DNA of 64,000 bases from the NCBI RefSeq assembly GCF_014639075.1, contig NZ_BMFS01000008.1, forward strand, positions 1 through 64,000, in the 5' to 3' direction. The position numbers and the translations under genes are program-made. Positions 41,256-50,363 of this stretch are shown here, in pieces (the stretch's first letter is position 1; each line of letters opens with the position of its first letter). Under the pieces are notes generated by a model, which was not told the origin of the DNA, did no database searches, and saw only the letters and a list, made by a program, of their open reading frames with translations. Source of the DNA: Glycocaulis albus (GTDB lineage: Bacteria; Pseudomonadota; Alphaproteobacteria; Caulobacterales; Maricaulaceae).

Positions 41256-42292
41256 TGGCGCTTGCTGATCTCGCCGCAAAAAGCCTCTCCCTCCTGCCGC
41301 CTGAAACCGCTCACCGGGTCAGCCTGAAGGCGCTGGCGTCCGGGCTTGGCCCCAGATTGCCTGCAAAGGCGGACCCGGTGCTGGCGACCTCGATAGCGGG
41401 GATCGAGCTGGCGCATCCGGTGGGCCTGGCGGCCGGGTATGACAAGAACGGCGAAGCACCTGATGCGCTGCTGGCGGCGGGTTTTGCGTTTGTGGAGCTG
41501 GGGGCCGTCACACCCCGCCCGCAGGCCGGCAATCCGCAGCCCCGGCTTTTCCGCTTGCGCGGCGACCGCGCCGTCATCAACCGGATGGGCTTCAACAATG
41601 AAGGGCTGGACGCGCTTAAAAGACGGCTGGAGGCGCGCGCCGGCAAGCCGGGCGTTGTCGGCATCAATCTGGGTGCCAACAAGGATAGCGAGGACCGAGC
41701 GGGTGACTATGTGATGCTGGTGAAGGCCCTGAAAGGCCTCGCGAGCTTCTTTACGGTCAACATCTCCTCGCCCAATACGCCGGGCCTGCGTGACATGCAG
41801 GGCGAGGCGGCGCTGGGTGCGCTGCTGGGCCGGGTCAATGACGCCCGCTGGACCGAGCCGGTCTTCCTCAAAGTCGCGCCTGATCTCGATGCAGCAGGCA
41901 TTGAGTCCATTGTGCGCGTGGCCATGGCGAACCGCATTTCCGGGCTGATCGTGTCGAACACCACGCTGGCCCGGCCCGACAGCCTGAAAAGCCGCCACAA
42001 GGCCGAGGCGGGTGGCCTCTCCGGTGCGCCGCTGACTGAAGCCTCAACCGAGGTGCTGCGTCAGGTGCGTAAAGCTGCCGGGCCGGACCTGCCGCTGATC
42101 GGGGTTGGCGGGGTGAACTCGGTAGAAACCGCCTATGCGAAGATCCGTGCCGGGGCCAGCGCGATCCAGCTCTACACCGCGCTGGTCTATGAAGGCCCGG
42201 GTCTTGTCGGCCGTCTGCGCGACGGCCTCGCCGCGCGCATCAGGGCCGATGGCTATACATCTCTGGCCGAAGCGGTGGGCGTGGACGCCTGA
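41255..42292 (+). CDS. pyrD: Dihydroorotate dehydrogenase, class 2 (quinone)
   Basis: 345 residues. PyrD oxidises dihydroorotate to orotate at the membrane, donating to quinone, in pyrimidine synthesis. The class 2 features are the N-terminal amphipathic helix (LADLAAKSLSLLPPETAHRVSLKAL), VGLAAGYDKNGEA, NISSPNTPGLR with the catalytic serine, VSNTTLARP, and IGVGGVNSVETAYAKIRAGAS at the FMN phosphate site. It overlaps the end of the convergent MATE gene by 40 bases. Confidence 0.97.
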   Translation: MALADLAAKSLSLLPPETAHRVSLKALASGLGPRLPAKADPVLATSIAGIELAHPVGLAAGYDKNGEAPDALLAAGFAFVELGAVTPRPQAGNPQPRLFRLRGDRAVINRMGFNNEGLDALKRRLEARAGKPGVVGINLGANKDSEDRAGDYVMLVKALKGLASFFTVNISSPNTPGLRDMQGEAALGALLGRVNDARWTEPVFLKVAPDLDAAGIESIVRVAMANRISGLIVSNTTLARPDSLKSRHKAEAGGLSGAPLTEASTEVLRQVRKAAGPDLPLIGVGGVNSVETAYAKIRAGASAIQLYTALVYEGPGLVGRLRDGLAARIRADGYTSLAEAVGVDA

Positions 42293-43611
42293 GCGAGCAC
42301 GTCGCGCTTGAGGCCTGAAAGGCCGAGGCTGAGCGTGCCTGCCCGCGCCACGTAATAGCCCAGAAACGCCAGCCACAGACCCGTCCCGCCAAAGGCCGGG
42401 CGCAGGGCAAAATCCAGCGCCAGATAGATCAATAGCGCGGCGATCATCGCATTGCGCATGAGCGGGCCTCTGGTCGTGCCGATCATCAGCCCGTCGAGCT
42501 GCCAGCTGGCAAAGCCCATCAGCGGTACCAGTGCGCAAAAAGGCAGGAAGCCAAGCGCAGTCGCGCGCGTTGCCGGATCGGTGGTGATGAGGCCGATCAG
42601 CGCTTCGCCGCCGACAAGCAGGGCAAGGCTTGCCGCAAGCGCAAAACCGGCGGCCTGCTCCGTGGTCAGGCGCAGTGCGCGTTTAAGCCCCTTCCAGTCG
42701 CCCCGGCCCGCCGCCTTGCCCGTCACGGTTTCGGTGACGTGAGCAAAGGCATCCAGGAAGTAGGCGATGATGGAGATGAATTGCAGAAGGACTGCATTGC
42801 CGGCCATCACATCGGTGCCCTCGCGCAGGCTTGCCTCGTTGAACCAGGCAAAGCCTGCCAGCAAGGCCAGCGTGCGCAGGAAAATATCGCGGTTCACGCC
42901 CAGCAGGCGCCGGATGGCGGCCGGCGCGAGGATGAGTGCCAGCGGAACCGCTACCGCAATCCGCCCGCGCAGTATCCACACCACAATGGCTATGCCCGGC
43001 AGCAGGTGCAGCCAGAGGGCCAGCGTGCTCGCCCAGGCAACACCTGCCACGCCCCAGCCAAACCCGGCCACGAACAGAATGGAGGCACCCGCATTGATGA
43101 GGTTCAAAGCCGCCTGTAGCGCCAGTGCGAGGCCGGTTCGCCCCAGCCCGATCAGCCAGCCATAGAGCGCAAATCCGGCCAGAGCCGCCGGCGCGCTCCA
43201 GATGCGCGCATCGAAATAGGTGCGTCCCGCCGCCTCCACACCCGATTCAGCGGAAAACAGGGTGAAGGCGAGTTCGCGCAATGGCCATTGGGCGAAAAGC
43301 AGGGCAGTGCCGATGACCAGCCCCGTCATGATCCCGCGTAAGAGGCTGGCGCGCACTTCGGCCTCGTCGCCGCGCCCGTCGGCCTGTGCGGTCAGGCCCG
43401 TCATACCCATGCGCAGAAAGCCGAAGGCCCAGAAAACAAAATTGAAGATCAGCGCGCCGAGTGCCACGGCGGCTATCTCGGCGGTGGTGCCAGTGCGGCC
43501 AATAACGGCGATATCAACAAGCCCGACGAGCGGGGTTGCGATGTTCGCCGCCATGATCGGCAGGGCGAGAGCCAGAACCTTCTGGCGGGTGAGGAGCGGT
43601 GCAGCAGCCAT
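42253..43611 (-). CDS. MATE family efflux transporter
   Basis: 452 residues from the ATG at 43611. Twelve hydrophobic segments are present, with the MATE opening LLTRQKVLALALPIMAANIATPLVGLVDIAVIGRTG and the repeat-like TKEAA position (LRLTTEQAAGFALAASLALLVGGEALI). MATE transporters exchange drugs or metabolites for Na+ or H+; this one falls in the DinF-like branch by its opening, substrate unknown. Its C-terminus overlaps the pyrD 3' end by 40 bases on the opposite strand. Confidence 0.92.
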   Translation of the reverse strand: MAAAPLLTRQKVLALALPIMAANIATPLVGLVDIAVIGRTGTTAEIAAVALGALIFNFVFWAFGFLRMGMTGLTAQADGRGDEAEVRASLLRGIMTGLVIGTALLFAQWPLRELAFTLFSAESGVEAAGRTYFDARIWSAPAALAGFALYGWLIGLGRTGLALALQAALNLINAGASILFVAGFGWGVAGVAWASTLALWLHLLPGIAIVVWILRGRIAVAVPLALILAPAAIRRLLGVNRDIFLRTLALLAGFAWFNEASLREGTDVMAGNAVLLQFISIIAYFLDAFAHVTETVTGKAAGRGDWKGLKRALRLTTEQAAGFALAASLALLVGGEALIGLITTDPATRATALGFLPFCALVPLMGFASWQLDGLMIGTTRGPLMRNAMIAALLIYLALDFALRPAFGGTGLWLAFLGYYVARAGTLSLGLSGLKRDVLAQASTPTASARDV

Positions 43612-43714
43612 GTGCGCCGCATAAATCCAAACCCGTGCCCTCGCAAACGGCAAGTGTTCACATTAACTTACGCAAAGCGACAAAGTCTTGCGCCAGCCAT
43701 TGGAGAAATTTGTC

Positions 43715-44728
43715 ATGATCCGTGCCTATGCCGCGAAGGAACGCGCCGGAAAGTTTGAACAGATCAGCTTTGATCCCGGTCCGCTGGGCGATGACGAGGT
43801 GGAGTTGAAGGTTGAGGCTTGCGGGCTTTGCCATTCAGACCTGTCCCTGCTGGACGAGGAGTGGGGCGAGACGCAGTTTCCGTTGGTGCCCGGCCACGAG
43901 GTGGTCGGTACGGTCTCGGCGGTGGGCCGGTCGGTGACCCATCTCAAATCCGGCGACCGTGTAGGCGCGGGCTGGATGGCGCGCTCCTGCCTGACCTGCC
44001 ACAACTGCATGAGCGGGGACCATAATCTATGTCCGGATTCGCAAGGCATTGCGCTGGGCCGCCATGGCGGGTTTGCGGACGCAGTACGCCTGCAGGCGGC
44101 GTGGGCGGTGAAACTGCCCGAGGGGCTGGATGCGCGCAGTGCCGGGCCGCTGTTCTGCGGAGGGATTACGGTATTCTCACCCATTCTGGAATTTGGTGTG
44201 AAGCCGACAGACAAAGTGGGCGTGATTGGCATTGGCGGGCTGGGCCATCTCGCCGTCCAGTTCCTCAAAGCCTGGGGCTGCGAGGTGACGGCTTTCACGT
44301 CCACCGGGTCCAAGGCCGAGGAGGCGCGCGCGCTCGGTGCGCACCGCGTGGTGGACAGCCGCTCGAAGGATGCGCTCAAAGCCGAGGCCGGGCGCCATGA
44401 TTTCATCCTTTCCACCGTGGCCGTGCCGCTGGACTGGAACCGCTATATCGCCGCGCTCGCGCCCAAGGGGCGCCTGCACACGGTCGGCGTGGTTTCAGAA
44501 CCTATTGCCGTTCCGGCCTTCGGCCTTATCGGGGGTCAGAAATCGGTGTCCGGCTCGCCGGTCGGCAGCCCGGCGGTGATGGCGAAAATGCTGGAATTCT
44601 GCGCGCGCCATTCAATCGCGCCCTATGTCGAATACATGCCGATGAGCCAGATTGACGACGCATTCCAGCGTTTGCGCGAGGGCAAGCCGCGCTACCGTAT
44701 CGTGCTGGAAAACGACTTTACTGCCTGA
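43715..44728 (+). CDS. Zinc-dependent NAD(P) alcohol dehydrogenase (Ahr/YahK-like)
   Basis: 337 residues from the ATG at 43715; a frame extending to 43688 adds nine residues. Catalytic zinc ligands are C36 or C39 in GLCHSD and H61-E62 in PGHEVVG; the structural zinc is held by C92, C95, C98 and C106. The nucleotide fold is GVIGIGGLGHLAVQF. The order fits cinnamyl-alcohol-dehydrogenase-like aldehyde reductases such as Ahr. The physiological substrate cannot be told. It converges with the UrcA-family gene, and a shared hairpin lies between. Confidence 0.9.
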   Translation: MIRAYAAKERAGKFEQISFDPGPLGDDEVELKVEACGLCHSDLSLLDEEWGETQFPLVPGHEVVGTVSAVGRSVTHLKSGDRVGAGWMARSCLTCHNCMSGDHNLCPDSQGIALGRHGGFADAVRLQAAWAVKLPEGLDARSAGPLFCGGITVFSPILEFGVKPTDKVGVIGIGGLGHLAVQFLKAWGCEVTAFTSTGSKAEEARALGAHRVVDSRSKDALKAEAGRHDFILSTVAVPLDWNRYIAALAPKGRLHTVGVVSEPIAVPAFGLIGGQKSVSGSPVGSPAVMAKMLEFCARHSIAPYVEYMPMSQIDDAFQRLREGKPRYRIVLENDFTA

Positions 44729-44730
44729 TG

Positions 44731-44765
44731 AAAAATGGCCCCCGCACCAATCGGGTGCGAGGGCC
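44731..44765 (-). terminator. Rho-independent terminator for the UrcA-family gene
   Basis: Read leftward, GGCCCTCGCACC pairs with GGTGCGGGGGCC (44754-44765 with 44737-44748; one mismatch) around a 5-base loop and is followed by ATTTTTC. The T-run supports termination of the leftward gene; the rightward dehydrogenase transcript meets the hairpin without a T-run. Confidence 0.75.
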
Positions 44766-44816
44766 AGTGACTGCCGCGGCAAAAGGGAATAAGCCGGGCA
44801 AACGGGTGCTGGCGGG

Positions 44817-45158
44817 CTAGCGGGACGTGCTGGTCAGCACGATGCGCGCTTCCCGCGTGGTTGCCGGGGCGCGGGCTGCGATATGGCCACTGGCATGAAG
44901 CTCGCCGAGCGCGTCCTGCAGTGCCGCCTCACGGCAACGCGCCTCGCTGGCCTGGCGGGCCAGCCCGCGCAGGCCCGGCTCCCGGCAGACTTGCCGGGCC
45001 GCATTGGCCAGCCGCTCTTCGATGGCCTGGCGGCCGCTTTCAGAATTGAGTTCGGCAGGCCTGAAATCGACCGTGCGCGAGGGCGTGTCCGCGGCCATGA
45101 CGGGCGCAGCGATGCTGATAGCTGCCATGGCAGCGAGCATGAGGGGGAGGGCTTTCAT
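44817..45158 (-). CDS. UrcA family protein
   Basis: 113 residues from the ATG at 45158, which gives a Sec signal (MKALPLMLAAMAAISIAAPVMA) and has an AAGGAAA site upstream; a longer frame lacks both. The mature part carries the UrcA pattern: SRTVDFRPAELNSESGRQAIEERLANAARQVC and SEARCREAALQDALGEL with a Cys pair. UrcA proteins are small secreted proteins of Sphingomonads, Caulobacters and relatives with no known activity. A terminator follows. Confidence 0.85.
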   Translation of the reverse strand: MKALPLMLAAMAAISIAAPVMAADTPSRTVDFRPAELNSESGRQAIEERLANAARQVCREPGLRGLARQASEARCREAALQDALGELHASGHIAARAPATTREARIVLTSTSR

Positions 45159-45301
45159 GGGATGTGTTTCCTTGTTCCTTGAGTGACGAGCCAACCTTGC
45201 CCGGAGGTGCCGTGATCTGGTGTCGCGGTCATATCCGTCCGTGCGATTGCCACTCTGGGTCAGGAAAGATTGCGCCGCGATGGCGCGCGCATGAATGTCT
45301 T

Positions 45302-45460
45302 TTAAGGTGCAGCGCTGCGCCGCGCTTTCCTCGCTTCGCCTGCGCAGCGTTTCGAGCAGTAGCGAACCTCGTCCCACACCCGCTCCCATTTCTTGCGCCA
45401 GGTGAAGGGGCGCCCGCAGCTTGCGCAGGTCTTTTGCGGCAAATCCGCTTTGCGCCTCAT
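45302..45460 (-). CDS. DUF2256 small zinc-ribbon-like protein
   Basis: 52 residues, easily missed because of its size. It reads [20 protein letters not shown], then [19 protein letters not shown], ending KARRSAAP. The C-x2-C and C-x3-C pairs (C12, C15, C35, C39) and the aromatic W[15 protein letters not shown] core are the DUF2256 signature. A DUF2256 gene next to a photolyase/cryptochrome gene is a recurring arrangement. The ATG at 45460 lies 1 base past the photolyase stop, so it is cotranscribed. Confidence 0.88.
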   Translation of the reverse strand: MRRKADLPQKTCASCGRPFTWRKKWERVWDEVRYCSKRCAGEARKARRSAAP

Positions 45461-45461
45461 C

Positions 45462-47009
45462 TTATGCACCGCCGAAATCAAGGCTGCCCTGCCGCGGATC
45501 GGGTGTATTCCGCCTGGCGGGACGGGGATGCTGGCCCGTCTGTTTCATACCCGATTTGCGGCTGCCATGACGGGCATTGATTGCGCGCGCTGTATCGCGG
45601 AAACCGGCGCTGGCGCGGATCGCGCTCATCCGGGCGCGTGCCTTGCGCGCGGCGGCGGCATGATCGACAACCGGCAGCGGGTAGGTGTCGCCAAGGCGCA
45701 CTTTTGCCCGTTCGAGGTCTGCCGGGGAGGCGAGCCATGGCGCGTGCAGTGCGGTCACCGGCAGGCCGGACAGCTCAGGGATCCAGCGCCGTATGAACAC
45801 TCCCTCAGGATCCTGATCGTGCGATTGCTTCACCGGGTTGTATATGCGCGGCGTATTGATGCCGGTCGTTCCTGATTGCATCTGGAACTGGGGGAAATGG
45901 ATGCCGGGCTCGTAGTCGGTGAAGCGGGCGGCAAGGCGTTTGGCCGGTTCACGCCAGTCCTGCCAGAGGTGATAGCTGGAAAAGGCTGCGGCCATGGCAC
46001 GCATGCGGAAATTCAGCCATCCGGTGGCGTTGAGTGCGCGCATGCAGGCGTCCAGAAACGGAAAGCCGGTCTCGCCATTGATCCAGGCCTGTATGTTCGA
46101 CGCATCACCTTCCGGGCGGGCATTGTGCCATGCGGGATGCATCTCCTGGTACTCCAGTGCGGTCTCGTCCTCGAACTTCTGGATGAAGTGGCAGTGCCAG
46201 TGCAGCCGGGCGATGAAGCTGTCGAGCGAACGGGCATAGGTGTTGTTGCCGGCAAACCGGTACTGATCACGGGCCCGCACGGCCCGTTGTGCCGTCTCAC
46301 GCAAGGACAAGGTCCCGAACGCGAGATGGGCCGATGCCCGTGAACACGCATCGAAGGCCGTGACGGGCGAGGACATGGCACGGCGATAGCCGTGACCCCG
46401 GCTTTCGAGAAAGCTCGCCAGATCGTCCAGTGCTGCTTGCCGCCCGCCGGTCTGGCGTGAGGGGCAAGGGTCCGGGAGCAGGCCCAGGACTGCGGGAGCA
46501 GGCGGATCTTCGCGTGTCAGAGAGGGGCCGCGTAGCGGCCCGGGCGCAGGCAATACCGGCTGTGCCATGAAACGGTCCCAGCGCTGCGCCCAGCCATTAC
46601 GGCTGCGTAGGCTCCTTATGACGCCATGCTGGCGGTGTTCGTTAAAGGCGATCCCGCGTGAACGGGCCCAGCCCGCCACCGCACGATCGCGTTCCCATGT
46701 GGCTGTAACACCGGTTTCCTCGTGCGCGTCGATATGCGTGAAGGGGTGAGTGTCATGAAGCTGCGCCATGACTTCCACCGCCTCACCGGTGCGGATGGTC
46801 AGAGGTATGCCAAGGCCTTCCAAGGACTGGGCGAGTTCGGACAGGCAATCGAGCAGAAAGGCATACTGGCGGCCGGAATAGTCTGGGCGCGCCCAAAGCG
46901 AGGGCTCTACAATGTAGAGCGCAATGACGGGTCCCCGGCTTGCGGCGGCATGCAGAGGCGCATGGTCCTCCACGCGCAGATCACGCTTGAACCATACAAG
47001 GCTCGTCAT
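45462..47009 (-). CDS. Cryptochrome/deoxyribodipyrimidine photolyase family protein
   Basis: 515 residues from the ATG at 47009 ([20 protein letters not shown]); the longer open frame upstream belongs to the DUF393 gene region. It has the N-terminal photolyase alpha/beta domain and the FAD domain ([106 protein letters not shown]). Whether it repairs cyclobutane dimers or acts as a cryptochrome cannot be told from sequence. The basic C-terminal tail is disordered. The ATG overlaps the DUF393 stop. Confidence 0.93.
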   Translation of the reverse strand: MTSLVWFKRDLRVEDHAPLHAAASRGPVIALYIVEPSLWARPDYSGRQYAFLLDCLSELAQSLEGLGIPLTIRTGEAVEVMAQLHDTHPFTHIDAHEETGVTATWERDRAVAGWARSRGIAFNEHRQHGVIRSLRSRNGWAQRWDRFMAQPVLPAPGPLRGPSLTREDPPAPAVLGLLPDPCPSRQTGGRQAALDDLASFLESRGHGYRRAMSSPVTAFDACSRASAHLAFGTLSLRETAQRAVRARDQYRFAGNNTYARSLDSFIARLHWHCHFIQKFEDETALEYQEMHPAWHNARPEGDASNIQAWINGETGFPFLDACMRALNATGWLNFRMRAMAAAFSSYHLWQDWREPAKRLAARFTDYEPGIHFPQFQMQSGTTGINTPRIYNPVKQSHDQDPEGVFIRRWIPELSGLPVTALHAPWLASPADLERAKVRLGDTYPLPVVDHAAAARKARARMSAIRASAGFRDTARAINARHGSRKSGMKQTGQHPRPARRNTPDPRQGSLDFGGA

Positions 47010-47416
47010 CGTGCGAACCTGCGCCAAAGGCGCTGCAGTGCCGGGCGCACCGGCAGGAAAAGCCGGTAGGCAAGCTCCAGCACCCAGATAAGCGGCGGCG
47101 CAGCGGCGATCCGGCCCAGCCAGCGCCAGCCCGGCGTGACTTTCCACAGCTCGGCGAAAGCCCGCGCGCCGCTGACAATTTCGCCGGAAGGGGTGCGGAC
47201 ATGAAAGCGGGCCATTGCCGCGTCTGGGCTCAGCCCTTCTGGAAGACCGTCCGGCGAAGTGTGAACATCGTGAAAGGCGGCGCCTGCTCCCCGTCGCCGG
47301 TAATAGCCGATCTCGGCGCGGCACATCGGGCAGCTGCCGTCGAAAAACACATCACACGCACCATATTCAGATGCGTTTGCAGTGTGTTGATCTTGTGTTT
47401 GGGTTTTGCGGGTCAT
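47006..47416 (-). CDS. DUF393 (DCC family) thiol-disulfide protein
   Basis: 136 residues. The DUF393/DCC hallmark is DVFFDGSCPMCRAEIGYYRRR with a CxxC active site, followed by HVRTPSGEIVSGARAFAELW and a C-terminal hydrophobic PPLIWVLELAYRLFLPVRP segment that may associate with the membrane. The family is predicted to catalyse thiol-disulfide exchange. The stop overlaps the photolyase ATG (ATGA), linking redox and light-repair functions in one operon. The divergent flavoprotein gene starts 43 bases away. Confidence 0.88.
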   Translation of the reverse strand: MTRKTQTQDQHTANASEYGACDVFFDGSCPMCRAEIGYYRRRGAGAAFHDVHTSPDGLPEGLSPDAAMARFHVRTPSGEIVSGARAFAELWKVTPGWRWLGRIAAAPPLIWVLELAYRLFLPVRPALQRLWRRFAR

Positions 47417-47459
47417 TTAGGCTTCAATCTAGGCGGAGACGGGAGCAGGAAAAGGGGAC

Positions 47460-48461
47460 ATGGCGAGACGTCGCATTGCCATTATCGGCGCCGGGCTTGC
47501 CGGCGCGGCCTGTGCCGGTGTCCTCACGCAGGCCGGACACAGCTGCCGGCTTTTCGACAAGGGGCGTGGGCCGGGCGGGCGCCTGTCGACGCGGCGGGTG
47601 GAAACACCTCTGGGCGAAGTGAGCTTCGATCACGGCGCACAGTTCATCACGGCGCGCGGTGCGGCGTTCTCGGCCTTCATGCAGCGGGCGCGGGATGCGG
47701 GTGCTGCGGCCGTCTGGGATGCGCGGCTGGTCTCGATCGACCGCCGGGGCAATGTTGAACCCTTGCGCCAGGAAGACCGCTGGATCGGCGTGCCGGGCAT
47801 GAATGCGCTGGTAAAACATGCGCTGGACGGTCTGGATGTCAGATTTGGCGCGCGGGTGACCGGCCTCAAGGGCGGGGCGGGCGCATGGACGCTTGTATTG
47901 GAAGACGGCGGACGTGAAGGTCCGTTCGACGCGGTTGCGGTCACCATTCCGCCCGAACAGATGATTGATCTGCTGGCGCGTACCGATGGCGATTTTTCCA
48001 CCCAGATAGCACAGGCCAACGGGGCGCGGATCGGTCCGTGTCAGGCTGTGATGACGGTGCTCGATGCGCCATTTGATCCCGGCTTTGACGGCGCCAAGCT
48101 CTATGGCGGTGCGCTGGCCTGGATGGCACGCATGGGATCACGTCCGGGGCGGACCGTGCCGGAGGCGTGGATACTGCATGCAACCACCGGCTGGTCACGG
48201 GCGAACCTGGAAGCGCACGGCGATGACGTGATACGTGCGCTGATCGAAGAGGCGCATATCCGTTTCGGATTTCCGGCGCGTCCGGTCTGGAGCGCGGCCC
48301 ATCGCTGGCGCTATGCGCTCAGCGAGCAGGCACCGGGCAGCGCCTTTGCCCTTGATGAAACCGGCACGCTTGGCTGCGCAGGCGACTGGCGCCTGGGAGG
48401 CCGGGCGGAGCTGGCGTGGGATAGTGGCGCGGCGTTGGGCGAGGCGCTGGCGAAAGCCTAG
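47460..48461 (+). CDS. FAD-dependent oxidoreductase, renalase-like
   Basis: 333 residues. The dinucleotide fold IAIIGAGLAGAACAGVLTQAGHSCRLFDKGRGPGGRLSTRR and the FDHGAQFITAR element are typical of renalase-like NAD(P)/FAD amine oxidoreductases. A C-terminal GCAGDWRLGGRAELAWDSGAALGEAL closes the FAD site. The bacterial substrate is unsettled (isomeric dihydronicotinamides in studied renalases). Such genes recur beside photolyase, DUF2256 and DUF393 genes, as here; it is divergent from DUF393 by 43 bases. Confidence 0.88.
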   Translation: MARRRIAIIGAGLAGAACAGVLTQAGHSCRLFDKGRGPGGRLSTRRVETPLGEVSFDHGAQFITARGAAFSAFMQRARDAGAAAVWDARLVSIDRRGNVEPLRQEDRWIGVPGMNALVKHALDGLDVRFGARVTGLKGGAGAWTLVLEDGGREGPFDAVAVTIPPEQMIDLLARTDGDFSTQIAQANGARIGPCQAVMTVLDAPFDPGFDGAKLYGGALAWMARMGSRPGRTVPEAWILHATTGWSRANLEAHGDDVIRALIEEAHIRFGFPARPVWSAAHRWRYALSEQAPGSAFALDETGTLGCAGDWRLGGRAELAWDSGAALGEALAKA

Positions 48462-48474
48462 AGCGGAATACGCT

Positions 48475-48882
48475 CTAGCTCTCACCCTCCGGCTTGATCA
48501 GGAAATGGCCGTGCAGGGCCGCTACGGGCGCGGCGCGGCGGTCCTGCCAGGCTTCCACGCGCACATTGGCCACGCGTGCGCCCTGACGGGTGATAATGCC
48601 GCGGGCGTAAACATCCTGCGGCCTTGCCGGTCGCAGATAATCCACTGACACATCAATGGGCTTGGGCAAGGCCGCCAGCCGCGTGCCGGCCAGCAGGGCC
48701 GCCGAGGCGGTGATTTCCATGAAAGCCCCGATCGCTCCGCCATGCAGGGCCGGGATAAGCGGATTTCCGACCAGCGTATCCGCGTAGGGCAGGATGGCGG
48801 TCAGCTCGTCACCATGGCCGTCAAAATGCACGCGCATCATCTGCACGTACGGGCTTGAAAGCAGGGGGTCCAGCGGGCTCAT
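48475..48882 (-). CDS. PaaI-family hotdog thioesterase, copy 1
   Basis: 135 residues. PaaI-type hotdog protein with LIPALHGGAIGAFMEITASAALLAG (the HGG catalytic segment), PIDVSVDYLRPARPQDVYARGIIT and ARVANVRVEAWQD. These enzymes hydrolyse acyl-CoA thioesters, with substrate varying by member. The start overlaps the stop of the upstream copy by 4 bases, so the two are coupled. The pair may form a mixed hotdog dimer or tetramer. Confidence 0.85.
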   Translation of the reverse strand: MSPLDPLLSSPYVQMMRVHFDGHGDELTAILPYADTLVGNPLIPALHGGAIGAFMEITASAALLAGTRLAALPKPIDVSVDYLRPARPQDVYARGIITRQGARVANVRVEAWQDRRAAPVAALHGHFLIKPEGES

Positions 48883-49388
48883 TCTTCTTCCACCTTGCTT
48901 ATCGGCGTGGCGGATTTGCCAAACGCGCGCCGCGCCTTTTCGGCGGCTTCCTGGCTGACCCGGCTGACCATGAAGGCTGCGGCAGCGGTGGCAACAGGAT
49001 CGCTCTCATCGCCGTCATGGGCGATGGCGCTGACAAAGGCGAACAGGCCCGACGCGCGGATGCAGCGGGCTATGGCCACCACATCGCGCCCCGGTTCGGC
49101 CGGGCGCATATAGTCAAGCCGGAGATCGAGCGTCGCGGTGGCATCCCTGCCGCCCAGCCCTGCAAAGGCGGCCAGTCCGCAGGCATGGTCCAGGAGCGCC
49201 GCGACCACGCCGCCATGAAGGACGCGGGTATCAGGATCACCGATCAGGTCATCGCGGTAGGGCGCGCGCATCTCGGCCATGCCCGGCTCTATACGCTCCA
49301 GCCTGAAGCCCAGCGCTACTGCGTGGGGCGAGCCCTCCACCAGTAGCGGGGCCAGCGAGTCCAGAAGGGTTTGCAAATCGTCTGCCAT
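48879..49388 (-). CDS. PaaI-family hotdog thioesterase, copy 2
   Basis: 169 residues, with VLHGGVVAALLDHACGLAAFA and ATATLDLRLDYMRPAEPGRDVVAIARCIRASGLFAF, which align with the downstream copy. An N-terminal stretch LQTLLDSLAPLLVEG and a C-terminal charged helix (SQEAAEKARRAFGKSATP) are extra. Tandem PaaI genes like this are common in Alphaproteobacteria and act on unknown acyl-CoAs. It is first in the two-gene operon. Confidence 0.87.
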   Translation of the reverse strand: MADDLQTLLDSLAPLLVEGSPHAVALGFRLERIEPGMAEMRAPYRDDLIGDPDTRVLHGGVVAALLDHACGLAAFAGLGGRDATATLDLRLDYMRPAEPGRDVVAIARCIRASGLFAFVSAIAHDGDESDPVATAAAAFMVSRVSQEAAEKARRAFGKSATPISKVEEE

Positions 49389-49446
49389 GCCTGCCCTTTA
49401 ACGGGCACAGAACGATTAGGCCAGAGGTGCGTTCAGGGGGGCGATG

Positions 49447-50259
49447 TCAGGCGGCAAGCCTGCGGGCGGTGATTTCTTCCAGTCCGTTTACCAGCTCGTT
49501 GCGGTGCGCGTCCGGCGCATTGTCGAATTCCTGCAGGCGGCGCAGGGCCGAGCGGTGCAGGGTGATGATCTCGGTCTCGCGCGGGCCCACATCGCGAACG
49601 GTTTCCAGATACTGGCGCAAGGAGCGGCCCACGCGCGCGGCAATCATGTCGCCCTGACGCATCATGGCTTCGGCCATGGCATCGGCCTGGGCGAGGGCGG
49701 CTTCCAGAGGCGTGGCCAGGCCTGCTTTCACATCCACGCCGCGCTTCCAGGCGATGCGGCCATTCTGGTTGGGGCGTGTGCGCCGGTCCGGCCCGGCAAA
49801 AGTCTCCGTTTCCACATAGGGCCGCGGGCGGCTGGTGGTCTCTTCCAGCCGGGCAAACAGAGCGGCAGGCGAGACAGGGCGCAGCAGGAAGGCGTTCACG
49901 CCTGCATCACGCGCGCGCTCAATCTCGCGCATCTGGCTGTTATTGCCGAGCGCGATGACCGGTGCGCGGCGCACGGGCAGGTGCTTGCGGCGCAGTGCGC
50001 GCGTCAGGGCCGGGCCCGGCGATGTCTTGCCGGACCAGTCGGAAATGATGATCGGTCGGGCGTAGGTGGTGGCGGCTGACAGGCCGGTATCTTCACTGGC
50101 AAAGGTGAACACATGGTCGGCGCCAGCATGGCGCAGCACATCGGCGATCAGCCGGCGCAGGAAGTTGGACGGGTCGACGATAAGGATGGGGCGGTCCTGC
50201 CAGCGGCTGGACACGGGCACGCGCACGGGCGTGCTTGTCTCGATATCATCAAGCTTCAT
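49447..50259 (-). CDS. Response-regulator-like protein with a degenerate receiver
   Basis: 270 residues. The N-terminal 125 or so form a CheY-like receiver: ILIVDPSNFLRRLIADVLRHAGA, the phosphoacceptor-position D74 in IIISDWS, VIALGNN and NAFLLRPVSP. D29 is present, but the second acid is a Pro, the conserved Thr/Ser is a Gly (position 105) and the conserved Lys is R127, so phosphorylation switching is doubtful. The C-terminal half is a helical domain without DNA-binding motif (EAALAQADAMAEAMMRQGDMIAARVG). It may act by protein contact in signalling or stress. Kinase partner not seen. Confidence 0.75.
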   Translation of the reverse strand: MKLDDIETSTPVRVPVSSRWQDRPILIVDPSNFLRRLIADVLRHAGADHVFTFASEDTGLSAATTYARPIIISDWSGKTSPGPALTRALRRKHLPVRRAPVIALGNNSQMREIERARDAGVNAFLLRPVSPAALFARLEETTSRPRPYVETETFAGPDRRTRPNQNGRIAWKRGVDVKAGLATPLEAALAQADAMAEAMMRQGDMIAARVGRSLRQYLETVRDVGPRETEIITLHRSALRRLQEFDNAPDAHRNELVNGLEEITARRLAA

Positions 50260-50363
50260 TGTGTCCCCGCCGGCGCACCACTTCCCAGGAAAGGCAAGCT
50301 AGCAGCAGGCATTGCCCATTGCCCGCGCAAACCGTGGACAGGGTTAATGCGGGGTAAGCCCGT

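Noticed and set aside
50344-50360. TTAA-like sequence before the receiver-like gene
   Set aside because: One half is imperfect (TTAC) and the spacing is off; too weak for a CtrA call.
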